A DNA stretch of 64,000 bases from Oreohelix idahoensis (lineage: Eukaryota; Mollusca; Gastropoda; Stylommatophora; Oreohelicidae): positions 186,001 to 250,000 of the forward strand of contig JAMPIV010008047.1 in NCBI GenBank assembly GCA_024509875.1, read 5' to 3'. Numbering within the stretch: position 1 is the stretch's first letter; the number at the start of each line of letters is the position of its first letter. A model generated the notes under the pieces. The model saw nothing but the letters and a program-made list of their open reading frames with translations. It ran no database searches and was not told where the DNA came from. Made by a program: the position numbers and the translations under genes. This document shows, piece by piece, positions 56,901-64,000 of this stretch.

Positions 56901-58574
56901 CATGACACCATTTTGAGGCCCGTGTTACGGCTAAAATACTACAGCCTGATATGTACAATTGGCGGGGAATGCCAAGTTGTACCTGTATGTCAAAGTGATC
57001 AAGGTATCTGACGCGTTTAGTCAGAGATACCAAAGCGGCATTATGATTTGTCATTGAAGAACATTACTATTGACTATGTACGAATATTGGAATGTTTACC
57101 AGCCCTTTTGAATGCCTGATGTATACCTAACGATTTCCGGTCAGCATGACCTTGTTTACACTGACTGTTCCTGTCGATGCTATGTGTGTTATCGTCAATA
57201 CATGTTTTGAATCGAGCCTGCAGTGTCCCAGCATCTTTGACTACTGCATGTGAGTGTATGGGTTGCATTACACAACAGATACGAGCCTAAACACATTCGC
57301 GCTTTCATTCGCACACACACTCAGCTCATCATACGCCAGCACTACACACCTAACAACATGTACACTGTCTTGTGCCAGTGATAAGAGAAAAGTGACAGTT
57401 ACACCAGTCTATACATTTCAGTTAAATCTGGATGTTCCTACCTGTAGGAGTAGAAGCTGAAGGTACCAGAATCTACTTTTGCACCACCTTTCTCTCTGAA
57501 AGGACAAGTCAATACTGACATAAGTAATGATTTCCCTTTGAGGACAAGTCATTAATAACTTATAATTTGTTTCCTCTTGGCTGTAATAGGTCAACCCTAC
57601 CACTAATACAATCCTCTCTCTAAGGGAACAAGATGCGCTCGCATGCACAAAAAAGGTAAAAAATTTTCACTGTGATACAAGGATACACTAAAAATATAAA
57701 CTCTCTCCCATTCTAACGGAAGTGAACAATAGAGTACACCCTTAATAATCCAGATAAATCAGACTCTTATTATTGCATCTATGTCTATACTGCTGCCAAA
57801 ATGTATGTATGAGTTCACATCAAGTAGGGATGTTTCTTCAACTGCATTCCTGATATAATTTGCTGCCTTTATTCTCAAAATCTGCCTTTTTCCTGAATAT
57901 TTTCAAACTCAATAGCTGTGACCTCTCATCAAGTATTTTCATTCTGTCTTGTATTTGGATATAGGTATGGGATAGTAGATCCAGGTCACTGGGAAAATCC
58001 AGAAGTATGATATAAAGTGTATCTTCACAAGCTTTATTTGTGGAAAGAATGATCAGAGCGAGTCTAATTAATTAATAATTCACTAACAAATCACAGACAG
58101 TGACTCAGCTTTGACAAGTCTGTCTTTCAGGGAAGGCAGATGTGTTTTATTTAAAAATATAATTATAAGTATTTTTTCACAATCATATATTCCAAGATAC
58201 AAGAAAGTGCTCATCTCCATATGCTTTAGTTACTTGGAATTAAAGACAGCATATTTGAAAAAATGAAACAAAGTCCAACTTTCTCTGAGCTAACACAAAA
58301 ATATTGATACTGTACAATGTCTGACCTTTTATGTGGGATCAGGACAACACACAATCTAAAATGTAGGGCAACAGTGACACTGTACAATATGTGACTTCTT
58401 GTGCGGGGATAGAACAACTCTGACACTGAACAATATCTAATTTACTGTTTGAAAATAGGGTAATGTAAAATGTCTGACTTTCAATATGTACAATGTCTGA
58501 GAAACAATCTTTAACATTACCTGATTTCTCTATGTAAAAATTTTCGTGTCATCAGCGCAGCTAGAACATTTAAC
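38772..58574 (-). CDS. PITRM1: Presequence protease (PITRM1-like), last five exons
   Basis: Five short exons on the minus strand, at 58574-58521, 57495-57442, 46847-46733, 39293-39160 and 38913-38772, join in consistent phase through GT/AG borders into about 165 residues that align with the C-terminus of PITRM1, the mitochondrial M16C metalloprotease that degrades cleaved targeting peptides. Shared landmarks include ALMTRKFLHREIREKGG, FYSYRDP, DVDEAKL, FVYDISDDMRQ and GAAFLGPANS. The catalytic zinc site lies in the N-terminal half, outside this window. Two deviations stand out: six residues are missing after REKGGA, and a proline-containing KG segment is changed. The upstream exons should lie to the right; I did not find the next one. 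It may be a functional, altered or decaying copy. Confidence 0.82.
39160..39293 (-). CDS. PITRM1: PITRM1-like exon (penultimate)
   Basis: 134 bp. Acceptor ttcttag before 39293; a consensus donor gtaagt after 39160. It encodes IDKLVVRRNYGLRRFVYDIS, then DDMRQKNRDRLFKVAPDDLK and RVNNL across the junction. It enters in phase 0 and leaves with two bases, which the last exon completes. Length and the F-Y-ISDDM-Q block match the family. A P-x2-P-x2-KG-like segment is not conserved. Confidence 0.85.
39294..40613. other. Intron sequence of the PITRM1-like gene
   Basis: AT-rich, without coding potential or repeats that I can support. Confidence 0.5.
40810..40885 (+). repeat. Short tandem duplication inside LINE-B
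   Basis: The stretch from caggtctgtatttcagagct to gatgatgttgccc (about 43 bp) is present twice in a row, doubling the codons around the FADD box. This local duplication is absent from the other LINE-B copies. Confidence 0.8.
41243..43070 (-). mobile_element. LINE-C inserted in LINE-B, 30-bp target duplication
   Basis: A 1.83 kb minus-strand LINE. The target duplication spans 41212-41242 (31 bases) and 43071-43100 (30 bases), differing only by one missing A. The 3' end (left) has a (GAA)n tail, seen as ttcttcttct at 41244-41253. Confidence 0.9.
41275..42916 (-). pseudogene. Reverse transcriptase of LINE-C
   Basis: Minus-strand pieces: EEIITAIKGLKNGKAPGHNN (42916-42563), an RKKRRYVDH-type block near 42460, then SPRGIRWTTFSTLEDLEYTD with the catalytic box YTDD in place of the usual FADD (42142-41864). 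LLCGAESWRVTEKKTTKL (41815-41540) follows, and a C-terminal GRPKTTWRR-like tail reaches a stop at about 41275. Several frameshifts are present. The change to YTDD keeps the two catalytic aspartates. The family is near LINE-D by motif order. Confidence 0.75.
43477..44172. other. Intron sequence
   Basis: No supportable feature. Confidence 0.4.
44173..44217 (+). repeat. Uninterrupted 45-base poly-G run
   Basis: 45 consecutive G on the plus strand inside the long intron of the minus-strand gene, so the transcript would carry poly-C. Such a run can fold as a G-quadruplex on the template strand. Its true length may be uncertain because runs like this are hard to sequence. Confidence 0.95.
44218..46293. 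other. Intron sequence
   Basis: No gene or repeat that I can support. Two CCAAT/ATTGG motifs near 44834 and 44892 are promoter-like but isolated. Confidence 0.4.
46306..46541 (+). mobile_element. 236-bp LINE-B 3' end insertion
   Basis: Flanked by perfect 12-bp duplications, ggttaaccagtg, at 46294-46305 and 46542-46553. It contains only the last codons of LINE-B (VCRMGEDRIPRQAWETKSQG to PHGRRRTTK) and the taagtaagtaa tail. The frame is open to its stop, which suggests a fairly young insertion. It lies 190 bp from the PITRM1-like exon at 46733. Confidence 0.92.
46733..46847 (-). CDS. PITRM1: PITRM1-like exon (third from last)
   Basis: 115 bp. Acceptor ctccccaccag before 46847; donor gtttat after 46733, a weaker match. 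It encodes (R)DPHSLKTLDVFRQCVAW, AAKGEF and DVDEAKLEIFQQ, ending in phase 0. The DP start after YSYR and the D-EAKL block are diagnostic of PITRM1. Confidence 0.85.
47220..48705 (+). repeat. CT-rich compound minisatellite, about 37 units
   Basis: The unit is atattgtaagaacaggacta followed by ttgctctctctcagag, about 36-40 bp, expanded by variable (CT)n runs up to about 45 bases. Roughly 37 gtaag-containing units can be counted. The left third uses a variant with gacatgac or gacttgtactcc; the right two thirds are homogeneous. All long open frames across it are repeat artefacts. Confidence 0.95.
48875..50046 (+). repeat. 5' LTR of gypsy copy 2
   Basis: Starts TGTTGCCGTC and ends AGTGACAGTTACA (TG...CA). 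It carries an 8-base insert near its end (about 50018-50025) that the 3' LTR lacks. The paired LTR is at 56244-57403. Confidence 0.93.
50051..50066 (+). promoter_or_regulatory. Candidate primer binding site
   Basis: TGGTGTTCCAGTGTGG, four bases after the 5' LTR, begins with TGG, the complement of a tRNA CCA end. The tRNA cannot be named securely; tRNA-Leu-like sites start similarly. Confidence 0.4.
50067..51584 (+). other. Leader of gypsy copy 2
   Basis: A 1.5 kb untranslated stretch between primer site and gag. No conserved gene. The last 300 bases repeat a weak theme (caagttctttga, gacttgt, ttgagataa-like) about every 60-100 bases. Confidence 0.5.
51585..52990 (+). pseudogene. gag: Gag of gypsy copy 2
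   Basis: Starts MANLDSFIKQGLTLGKAGKE, then a long coiled coil of Glu/Lys/Ala repeats (residues about 25-150, with AAAEERK units). The capsid-like region is split at a run of eight A near 52172: the frame to 52217 ends in KKRKICRT and coding resumes in the frame from 52198 (TGDTVTTLMTIDEHDRTNYD, LLLRDKVLSSV, FLHERKP). A second shift near 52660 puts the basic Asn/Arg/Ser-rich tail in a third frame. Both breaks are at A/T runs. Domain layout equals copy 1. Confidence 0.82.
53049..54098 (+). pseudogene. Zinc motif, protease and Asn-rich linker of gypsy copy 2
   Basis: From about residue 20: C-x2-C in GCPKCSTLF, then LSCGHPLP, the same C-x2-C...C-G-H motif as copy 1. The aspartic protease follows with DSG in LFDSGCTTFGV, and ADLIIGRIHG near its end. 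After residue about 165 it continues into an Asn-, Ser- and Arg-rich stretch of about 180 residues that has no integrase features, although copy 1 has the integrase zinc finger and DDE core at this position. The frame then overlaps the start of the next one (54014). Confidence 0.78.
54014..55756 (+). CDS. pol: Integrase tail, reverse transcriptase and RNase H of gypsy copy 2
   Basis: 580 open codons. The first 60 residues are the integrase GPY/F module (SWKGPYTIVSKISDVDYIVD), equal to the end of integrase in copy 1, with no DDE core before it. RT follows with VIVRKKDNNIRLCIDYRKLN, FTKLDLSKGYWQVPL, FGLMNAPATF and catalytic box AYLDDICLFS; then KKQVRSLLGLIQFYGRF and RNase H with D in LHSDASSTGIGAAL, E in DRELLAMVWSI and MADILSRYP. 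The stop is at 55754-55756. No internal lesion is visible, so RT and RNase H may still be encodable, but the element cannot integrate on its own. Confidence 0.9.
   Translation: METTKSTYVLLPSRENRLLISWKGPYTIVSKISDVDYIVDVDGKHKTFHINMLTEFIERPDYLQPIFQATDDSPVQHGHISSLSVIQDEETIFSDVNLPLPAIPLNSTESWKNVTVSSNLSFEEQRQVSSTLQSFQDVLTDIPGHTRVIEHDIILTDRNPIRVRPYPIPIHFQAQVEKELDDMIQLQIIEPSTSAYSSSIVIVRKKDNNIRLCIDYRKLNQFTKFDAEPMPLLDDLLIRLSKARFFTKLDLSKGYWQVPLTEHAKPLTAFSIPRGLFQWNFMPFGLMNAPATFVRMMRRILSDRADVIAYLDDICLFSDTWEEHYLGVKELLSTLREHNLTAKPSKAFVGFSEISFLDHRVGHGLLKTEDQNISKILNILVPKTKKQVRSLLGLIQFYGRFIENLSSIMAPLSSLLKKGSPNMVRWSQECQSSLDQVKNLFSSHHILRLPTIDKTFVLHSDASSTGIGAALMQEYSGTLHPVMYISRKLNAAERNYSVLDRELLAMVWSILKLQRFLLGAHFFMETDQKALTAMQSKDWKSLKSTRYAIALQPFHFTVRAIRGSDNVMADILSRYPHDSN
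56222..56243 (+). promoter_or_regulatory. Polypurine tract region of gypsy copy 2
   Basis: ttacagggagggtgtagtaa followed by ta lies immediately before the 3' LTR. The same gaggggtgtggtaat phrase precedes the LTR of copy 3 (61013-61030, minus strand), so it is a conserved plus-strand primer site. Confidence 0.7.
56244..57403 (+). repeat. 3' LTR of gypsy copy 2
   Basis: TGTTGCAGTC ... GTGACAGTTACA, 1160 bp, near-identical to 48875-50046. Followed by the duplicated ccagt. Confidence 0.93.
57442..57495 (-). CDS. PITRM1: PITRM1-like exon (fourth from last)
   Basis: 54 bp. Acceptor tcctttcag before 57495; donor gtagga after 57442. It encodes (R)EKGGAKVDSGTFSFYSY(R), starting with one base and ending with two, so both borders fit their neighbours. 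The family has about six more residues, including a conserved Tyr, after REKGGA. The gap lies where ggtggtgc-type sequence could recombine. The 3' LTR of gypsy copy 2 ends only 38 bp from this exon. Confidence 0.8.
57496..58520 (-). other. Intron between PITRM1-like exons, with a diverged tandem repeat
   Basis: Non-coding. From about 58305 to 58505 the phrase tgtacaatgtctgac / tgtacaatatgtgac / gaacaatatctaat recurs every 55-70 bases, an old minisatellite. Confidence 0.6.
58521..58574 (-). CDS. PITRM1: PITRM1-like exon (fifth from last)
   Basis: 54 bp. Acceptor: a pyrimidine-rich tract then ttatttcag before 58574. Donor: gtaatg after 58521. It encodes LNVLAALMTRKFLHREI with one leading base and two trailing bases (AG) that complete an Arg codon with the next exon. 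This matches the segment just before REKGGA in the family. Confidence 0.8.
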
Positions 58575-58651
58575 CTGAAATAAAAGCATCAGGTAAAAGT
58601 TAAAGAAAACAATAACATTATTTAAAAATAAAATTCAGTAATAATGATTCA

Positions 58652-59700
58652 TTCTTCTTCTTCTTCTTGCGATCGCATCTTTGATGTTTACACCGTCAGA
58701 CGAGTTCTCATGATGAATTCGACTGTTGTTTGAAGTTCCTCTTTAACTCCTTATAGCTTTGAGTTTAGTGTTGAGTCATTGGGCCAGTATATCTTTCTTA
58801 ACTGGTCATACAGAGGACAGTCCTGTAGAACATGCTCAGCAGTTTGTTCGTTTAATCCACATGTGCACAGTGGTGAAGCAGACAATCGTAGCTTGTGCAT
58901 GTGTTTATTCAGTTTGTTATGCCCTGTCCTGAGTCGAAAAATAGTTATCTGTCTCTGCCGGTCGAGAGTGTGATAGTCGTCTTTGGGTTGGTTCTGTTCT
59001 CTTCTGATAGTCTGGATAGCTCTCTTTTTCTCAAAGTATGTGACTTCATTATCTTCTTGTTCACATTCTCCTCCCTTTTTTGCAAGTTTATCTGCCTTTT
59101 CATTTCCGGGTACACCACAATGAGATGGTACCCACTGAAGTATGGTTCTCTTTTTGGCAGCTACCTTGTTTAGTACATTTCTCAGATGCGGGAGTTTACC
59201 ACCCTTGAGAGCTTGCAGGACAGACAGTGCATCTGTGAGGATGACTACCTGGTGGCAGTCAGAGTTGGTGTTATAAATCATATTTGCAGCTTGCTCTAGA
59301 GCTTGAACCTCAGCTGTATAGTTGGAACAGAATTTACCAGTGGGAATGTGCCTAGTCTCATAGTGGTTGTCAGGATATGAGATAAAGATACCGGCACCTC
59401 CATTCCTAACAGCATTAGTTGCTGATCCATCTGTATAGGCATGTATCCATGATTGATCGGGATAGCTTTCTTGGATCATACTCAATGTAGCAGTTCGTTT
59501 TTGCAGATCATTATACTCACATCCACTTGTGAGACCACTGACTGATGTATTAATTTGGAGGGCACTGCTGGCCTGCTCCCATGGTACAGGGTGGGCTTCA
59601 GTGGTGTTGTCTTCATGGATAGGTCTTCTTGATGCTGTCTTATAAGTCTTTTTCCCCGATGCACAAAGCTGCTACGCTTTAGACGTCCTGTAAAGTTTCA
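58652..59700 (-). mobile_element. LINE-E, RNase H-bearing, 5'-truncated
   Basis: Minus-strand 3' end of a LINE with a (GAA)n tail, seen as ttcttcttcttcttct at about 58652-58668, about 80 bases after the stop. The 5' border near 59700 is approximate and no target duplication was resolved. It lies just upstream (right) of the PITRM1-like exon at 58521-58574. Confidence 0.75.
58751..59664 (-). pseudogene. RNase H domain of LINE-E
   Basis: The 244-residue frame 59485-58751 holds an RNase H with D in HAYTDGSATNAV, E in NYTAEVQALEQA, D in ILTDALSVLQAL and the end VPSHCGVPGNEKADKLAKKG. It is followed by a C-terminal zinc-type motif (LCTCGLNEQTAEHVLQDCP). The preceding part (59664-59482, RQHQEDLSMKTTPL) is in another frame after a shift near 59485. 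RT itself is absent. RNase H residues are complete. Confidence 0.85.
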
Positions 59701-59991
59701 TGCCCACAGACTGTAAAGTGTCAATCTGTAAAGATGTGTACATAGTTGTTGAGATCAGGCATGCTCCCGTCTACCCAGCTGTAAATGGGTAACTCACCCT
59801 AGTCCTAAGTTAGGGAAGGCAAAGGCAGCTGTAAACAGTAGTTTCCCTCTAAGGCTCCAGGGGAAGCAGGCCCTAAACTTGGTCACTTCAACCGACGCAG
59901 GATGGTGTAGATATGGGTAGAAGTGTAGAGTGTGTTTAACGCGAATGGTGTACTGTTCGTGTTCTGACCAATCTAAACACTCATTCACTTG
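59701..59991. other. Unannotated spacer
   Basis: No gene. The phrase ctacccagctgtaaatgggt at 59771 looks repeat-derived but no second copy exists here. Confidence 0.4.
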
Positions 59992-61012
59992 TGTCTACAA
60001 GGCACCAATGCAGACTGCTGGAATCTTTGTTTACACAGTTTATTGAGACGCACACACTGGGACATAACGAGTAAATCATGGGTAGGTTGACATATCAATT
60101 TGCAGGCATACATAGTAGATCCTATGTCATGACACATTCATAAATAATAGGTAGTACATCAATATCTTCCACTGTCATGATACATAATGGCCGCATCCCC
60201 TATCTGACTAAGCACGTCAGTGAAGGCGGATCGGTAAGTAACTAAAGTTGCTTTATGTTCACAGTTTATCATATTGTGAAACCATGGAAGGGGTTTCTAT
60301 CAAAATTGAGATCTCCTTGCCACTGCCCGAATAATAAGATACATGCCCCGTTCTTTGGATAGTGATTCAAAAATACGATGACAGGAATGTAATATGGCCG
60401 CCTTCCTGAGTTGTCGCTCACTCGCTCACAGGAGGATATATATATAAGCCAAAGTTACTTTGCAATATAGATGCATAATTTCATAAAGTTCCTCCATACA
60501 GATCTACCGTAATCTAGTTACCTCACGTAGACATAATTACAGTATGGAGCCCGTCATCTCCGTCGATACAAACTTGACCCTAGCGTTACGAAGCACAAAA
60601 TTCCAGCTAGGCCTAACCGACCTGAGATCATCAAAACAGGGACTGGAATTACCGCTAGAGCGGTGTAACAAGAATATAGTCCTGCCTACCCATCCAAAAT
60701 ATACAATATAGGACTGATTCTACTTGTACTAATAATATGTAATACATATGAATTCAGGCCATAAACATAATAAGCAAATTAATCTATTTTCTGGCCCTAA
60801 CAAATAAGTACGGACATGGGTGTCATATCCATGCGCCGAATCAATATCAAGAACGATTACTCCTATTATCAAAAGTGTAAATCAAACATGGATTATCTCG
60901 CTTTACCATAGACAGCATTTTCATACACAAATGAATGAATGTCTATATCTTTTCCATATTAAATAGCCATATCGATTTTTTGTAATATGTGCGTCAAAAT
61001 ATGCACGCAACA
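59992..61012 (-). repeat. LTR of Gmr1-like gypsy copy 3
   Basis: On the minus strand it starts TGTTGCGTGC (61012) directly after a purine-rich gaggggtgtggtaat phrase like that of copy 2. It contains aataaactgtgtaaac near the far end and finishes gtagaca at about 59992. The start is well supported by the polypurine match; the end is a best guess (TG...CA). Confidence 0.6.
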
Positions 61013-61414
61013 GATTACCACACCCCTCGGGAAAAAAAAATGGTACATTTTTTTTTGAAATACATCTAGGAGCAACATACAACAGGCTCACAACGCACCA
61101 ATAACAATGCGCAGATGATAAGCATAAATTTTATGACCTTAGAGAAAGTATTTCTCTAAGTATAAATTTTCCAGAGAGGTGTCACCAACGCATACTACAA
61201 TATTAGCAATGACACAATTTCCACATTAGTTTATACATAAATTTCATCTAAGATATCTTAACATCATGATCATCAAAGACGAAAAAAAAAACATTGAAAG
61301 ATCAGCGGTGAATAAAGATCATTGAACCGCTAACTAGTGTTACAATCAATATATGATATTACATATGTGTACACATTTCAACATAGGAACAACTGTATCA
61401 AAGTTGTATAACAG

Positions 61415-61776
61415 TTATGAATCATGTGGGCATCTAGACAAAATATCTGCCATCACATTTTCTGACCCACGGATAGCTCGCAACGAAAAATGAAATGGCT
61501 GCAAAGCAATCGCGTATCGCGTTGATCTTGCGCTCTTCAGATTTTTACTCTGAATAGCCGTAAGAGCTTTCTGGTCAGTTTCCACAGTGAAATGCGCGCC
61601 AAGGAGAAATCTTTGCAGTTTAAGGATTGACCAAACCATAGCCAATAATTCACGGTCTAGGGCCGAGTAATTCTTCTCTGCGGCATTTAATTTACGAGAA
61701 ATATACATCACAGGATGCAGAGTTCCAGAGTACTCTTGCATTAGTGCTGCTCCAATCCCGGTGGATGAAGCGTCAC
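61415..61776 (-). pseudogene. RNase H fragment of gypsy copy 3
   Basis: Minus-strand frame with DASSTGIGAALMQEYSGTLH, DRELLAMVWSILKLQRFLLG and MADILSRCPHDS, close to the RNase H end of copy 2. Upstream pol is missing beyond 61776. About 400 bases separate the stop from the LTR, as in copy 2. Confidence 0.88.
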
Positions 61777-62214
61777 TACTGTCGTGAAACGAAGTGTAAC
61801 CCACTACTTTGTTAATCACTATGTCGAGATACAGATTTGCTTCAACCAATCAACTTGCACCGTTCACCAGTCTCTGAGACAGAATAAATTATACTGTTCA
61901 CGCAAGATGGCGGCTAAATACTGAATAAAATTAGGCTGTATGAGACCAGGTACAAAACCGGAGGAAACCAATCAACTTGCTCCGCCAGGAACCAACCGAA
62001 AGCTTTCCTCAAGTAGTTACTTGACTATATAATCGGGCGGATTTTATGCTAACCACGCAACCCCGAACTTGACGCCAGAGATACAGACTGAAGAGGGAGA
62101 AGCTGTCACCTTGATTTATGGTAACTTACCTGAGGGCATCGACCTGCAACCTACTTCACTAAGTCGCGTCAAAACCTGGCCAGTTTAAAATCTTAGGAGG
62201 GTAAATATTTTTAC
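61777..62214. other. Unannotated stretch
   Basis: No gene. accaatcaacttgc occurs twice (about 61846 and 61967), suggesting an old local duplication. Confidence 0.4.
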
Positions 62215-62400
62215 TTGTCAGGACTCAATCTATTGTCGCATCTAACTCAATCTATTGTCTTCTATAAACTCAATCTATTGTCTCAGATAAGACCAACTCC
62301 AATATAACCAAAACAGTCCTTGTCAGGACTCAATCTATTGTCGCATCTAACTCCAATCTATTGTCTCCTATAACTCCAACCTGATATATCACCAACCAGT
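62215..62400. repeat. Tandem repeat with caatctattgtc units
   Basis: cttgtcaggactcaatctat occurs at about 62215 and 62321, giving a unit of about 106 bp; within it the phrase caatctattgtc recurs every 20-28 bases. Confidence 0.85.
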
Positions 62401-62520
62401 CCTCGTCTCATATACTCCTATCATAAGAACATAACAATATTGTTAGGATATATGTTACCAGCTATTGTCAGAGAGGGCGTGATATAGTATAGGGGGAAGG
62501 ACATTGTTGTATCACACCTA

Positions 62521-62640
62521 GGTGTACATATTATTGGATTTATTCATGTATTGATTTATATTATGGGATGTATTCATGTATAAAATGTATTCATGTATTG
62601 AATCTATATTATTGAATGTATCCATGTATTAGTTTATCAG
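62521..62640. repeat. Short tandem repeat with attcatgtat units
   Basis: atgtattcatgta-like units occur four times, spaced irregularly (about 62532, 62569, 62588, 62620). Confidence 0.7.
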
Positions 62641-62804
62641 AAAGAATGTTTTGCAAGTAGACACCTGTCTTGTCTCGCTATTGCTAAATCATACTGAGCC
62701 ATGTTGTCATTCATCCCACATGCATACATCGGAGACACGCTCATTTCACTCACATTAGAAATAGGTGGGCTTGAGGACAGAAATTAGCCTCTATTTTTGC
62801 TTTG

Positions 62805-62990
62805 TTACAGGTTTAATTGTGTCCTAAAAACCTGAGGTCGTATGTTCGAGTCAATCCCGCTGCCTGGAACTCCGCAGGAGCATAGAGGTTGACCAGACTC
62901 TACATCTTTGGTCCCCCTCAGTCTTGGGTGGGCTAAAGGAACGATACTCTGCCGGTGGTGTGAACCAAACAAAGAAGAACAGACTTAAGA
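62805..62990 (+). mobile_element. tRNA-like SINE, possibly 5'-truncated
   Basis: A B-box-like tgttcgagtc near 62853 lies in a tRNA-type context (ggtcgta ... aatcccgctgcctgg), followed by an unrelated body and a caaagaagaacag tail (about 62969-62982). The tail resembles the GAA-type tails of LINE-C, LINE-E and the 16 kb retroposon. The A box is not clear. Confidence 0.5.
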
Positions 62991-63896
62991 GAGATGAGTA
63001 CACATTAGTACCATTTCTGTCGGCATTGTGAGCATAGAATTGTCAATGAAGAAAACGTGAATTAGCGTAGCAAGAGACAATAATAAGATCATAGTGGATA
63101 AATTATACGTAAATAACAGCATAGCTGATAAACGTTATATCCTTAATTAACAGCAGAGCTGATATAATTTTTGTTGCTATAATTGGAAAACGTGTTGTAA
63201 TATTTATAAATATAAATATTTGTAAATCATATGTAAACTTACCAATTCATTTCATTCCATTTTTTGCAACATTCACCTTTCAGCACAAGAGTAGATAGTG
63301 TATATATACTAAATAAAATATAAGGAAATTGTATTTTGAACGACTTGTCAATTTTATCATTGTTAAGTAAAAATCTGTTTCCTTGTTTATTAATATCACA
63401 GTTAGTTACACAGCGGAGGTGGCACTTTATGTCGGTCTCCTCTCTACTATTGTTTCGAGATCAGAACATTCACAGCCGTAACTAATTTGTGATACCAGTA
63501 GTCCTCTCAAACACTGGGACTTCTCCATTTTCTGCAGAAATTCTATTTCTGTAATTGTCAGTACTATACTGATCCAAGAGCCAAATAAAACCTCTCGCCA
63601 CACTGCGGGCTCGTTCCTGAGATATTTCTGTATATCTTGAGCCATACTTAGTCTATTCATCTATCTACACTCTAACTTGTGCCAACCATAGGTAACATAA
63701 GAAAATAAAAATTTTTTTGAGAAAATCATTGTAGGATTTTTACAAAATTATTTTCTTAGGAGGAGTACCATTTAGTACTCAGTAAATAGTTGATGCTCAC
63801 AAAGTTGCACGGAAATTTTTCGTTCATTTAAATTAATTAAGTTTAATTACAATAATTGGGTTATAGTAAATTTACATACCCTATCTAAGTAACACC
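62991..63896. other. Non-coding, probable leader of the next gag gene
   Basis: AT-rich with no gene of its own. It precedes the gag start at 63897 as the long leaders do in copies 1 and 2. Confidence 0.4.
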
Positions 63897-64000
63897 ATGG
63901 CTGACTTAGTGAAGTTCAGGACTGCAATCATGCAGATGGGTAAGGAATTAAATATTACAGGTGATGCTCTCACTCAGTATGTCACAACAGAAGTGGACAA
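63897..64000 (+). CDS. gag: Start of a gypsy-type gag gene, cut by window edge
   Basis: ATG at 63897 followed by MADLVKFRTAIMQMGKELNI and about 15 more open codons to the window end. The opening resembles the copy 2 gag (MANLDSFIKQGLTLGKAGKE) in length, hydrophobic spacing and the GKE phrase. It suggests a fourth, plus-strand gypsy element continuing to the right. With 34 residues the call is tentative. Confidence 0.5.
   Translation, partial: MADLVKFRTAIMQMGKELNITGDALTQYVTTEVD

Larger units (their letters stand above)
48875..57403 (+). mobile_element. Gmr1-like gypsy copy 2 with both LTRs, integrase core missing
   Basis: Complete in outline: 5' LTR 48875-50046, leader, gag-protease 51585-54098, integrase tail plus RT-RNase H 54014-55756, 3' LTR 56244-57403. 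A 5-bp duplication, ccagt, at 48870-48874 and 57404-57408 fixes the ends. The LTRs differ at about two dozen positions by eye (near 2%), so insertion was fairly recent. It sits in the intron between PITRM1-like exons, in opposite orientation. Confidence 0.92.

Overview
This 64 kb window is AT-rich animal DNA made almost entirely of transposable elements, with part of one host gene threaded through them. The host gene has spliced exons with GT/AG borders. There are no operons, ribosome binding sites or CRISPR arrays. Telomere-like TTAGGG repeats (not TTAGG), Gmr1-order gypsy elements and RTE-like LINEs point to a non-insect invertebrate; a mollusc or other marine animal is plausible, but the species cannot be fixed from sequence alone.

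Left part (1-28.9 kb). A decayed Ty3/gypsy retrotransposon fills 1-7.95 kb, with integrase lying before reverse transcriptase. It is followed by a Tc1-like transposase with a single stop, a tiny internally deleted LINE, a 2.5 kb RTE-like LINE with a target duplication (11.8-14.3 kb), minisatellites, a head-to-head pair of LINE-B copies (16.8-19.7 kb), a Tc1 element with both inverted repeats (20.0-21.5 kb), a Jockey-like LINE (21.8-25.6 kb), a Merlin (IS1595-type) transposase and a piggyBac remnant.

Middle part (29-38.5 kb) is nested. A Tc1 element is split by a LINE (29.2-32.6 kb). A piggyBac element (32.6-35.8 kb) contains a foldback element that carries telomere-like repeats, and that element contains a LINE-B copy; each layer has its own target duplication. 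A further LINE (36.0-37.8 kb) and a LINE-A tail follow.

Right part (38.8-58.6 kb) holds the last five exons of a minus-strand gene that matches the C-terminus of the mitochondrial presequence protease PITRM1. The exons were found by reading splice sites and phases; they are too short to stand out as open frames. The introns are 7.4 and 10.6 kb long and loaded with repeats: LINE-C inside LINE-B, a 45-bp poly-G run, a 1.5 kb CT-rich minisatellite and an 8.5 kb gypsy element with both LTRs but no integrase core. The PITRM1 copy lacks residues of two motifs I expect in the family, so it may be a decayed or altered paralogue.

Far right (58.6-64 kb): a LINE RNase H end, the 3' end of a third Gmr1-like element on the minus strand, short tandem repeats, a tRNA-like SINE and the first codons of another gag gene running off the edge.
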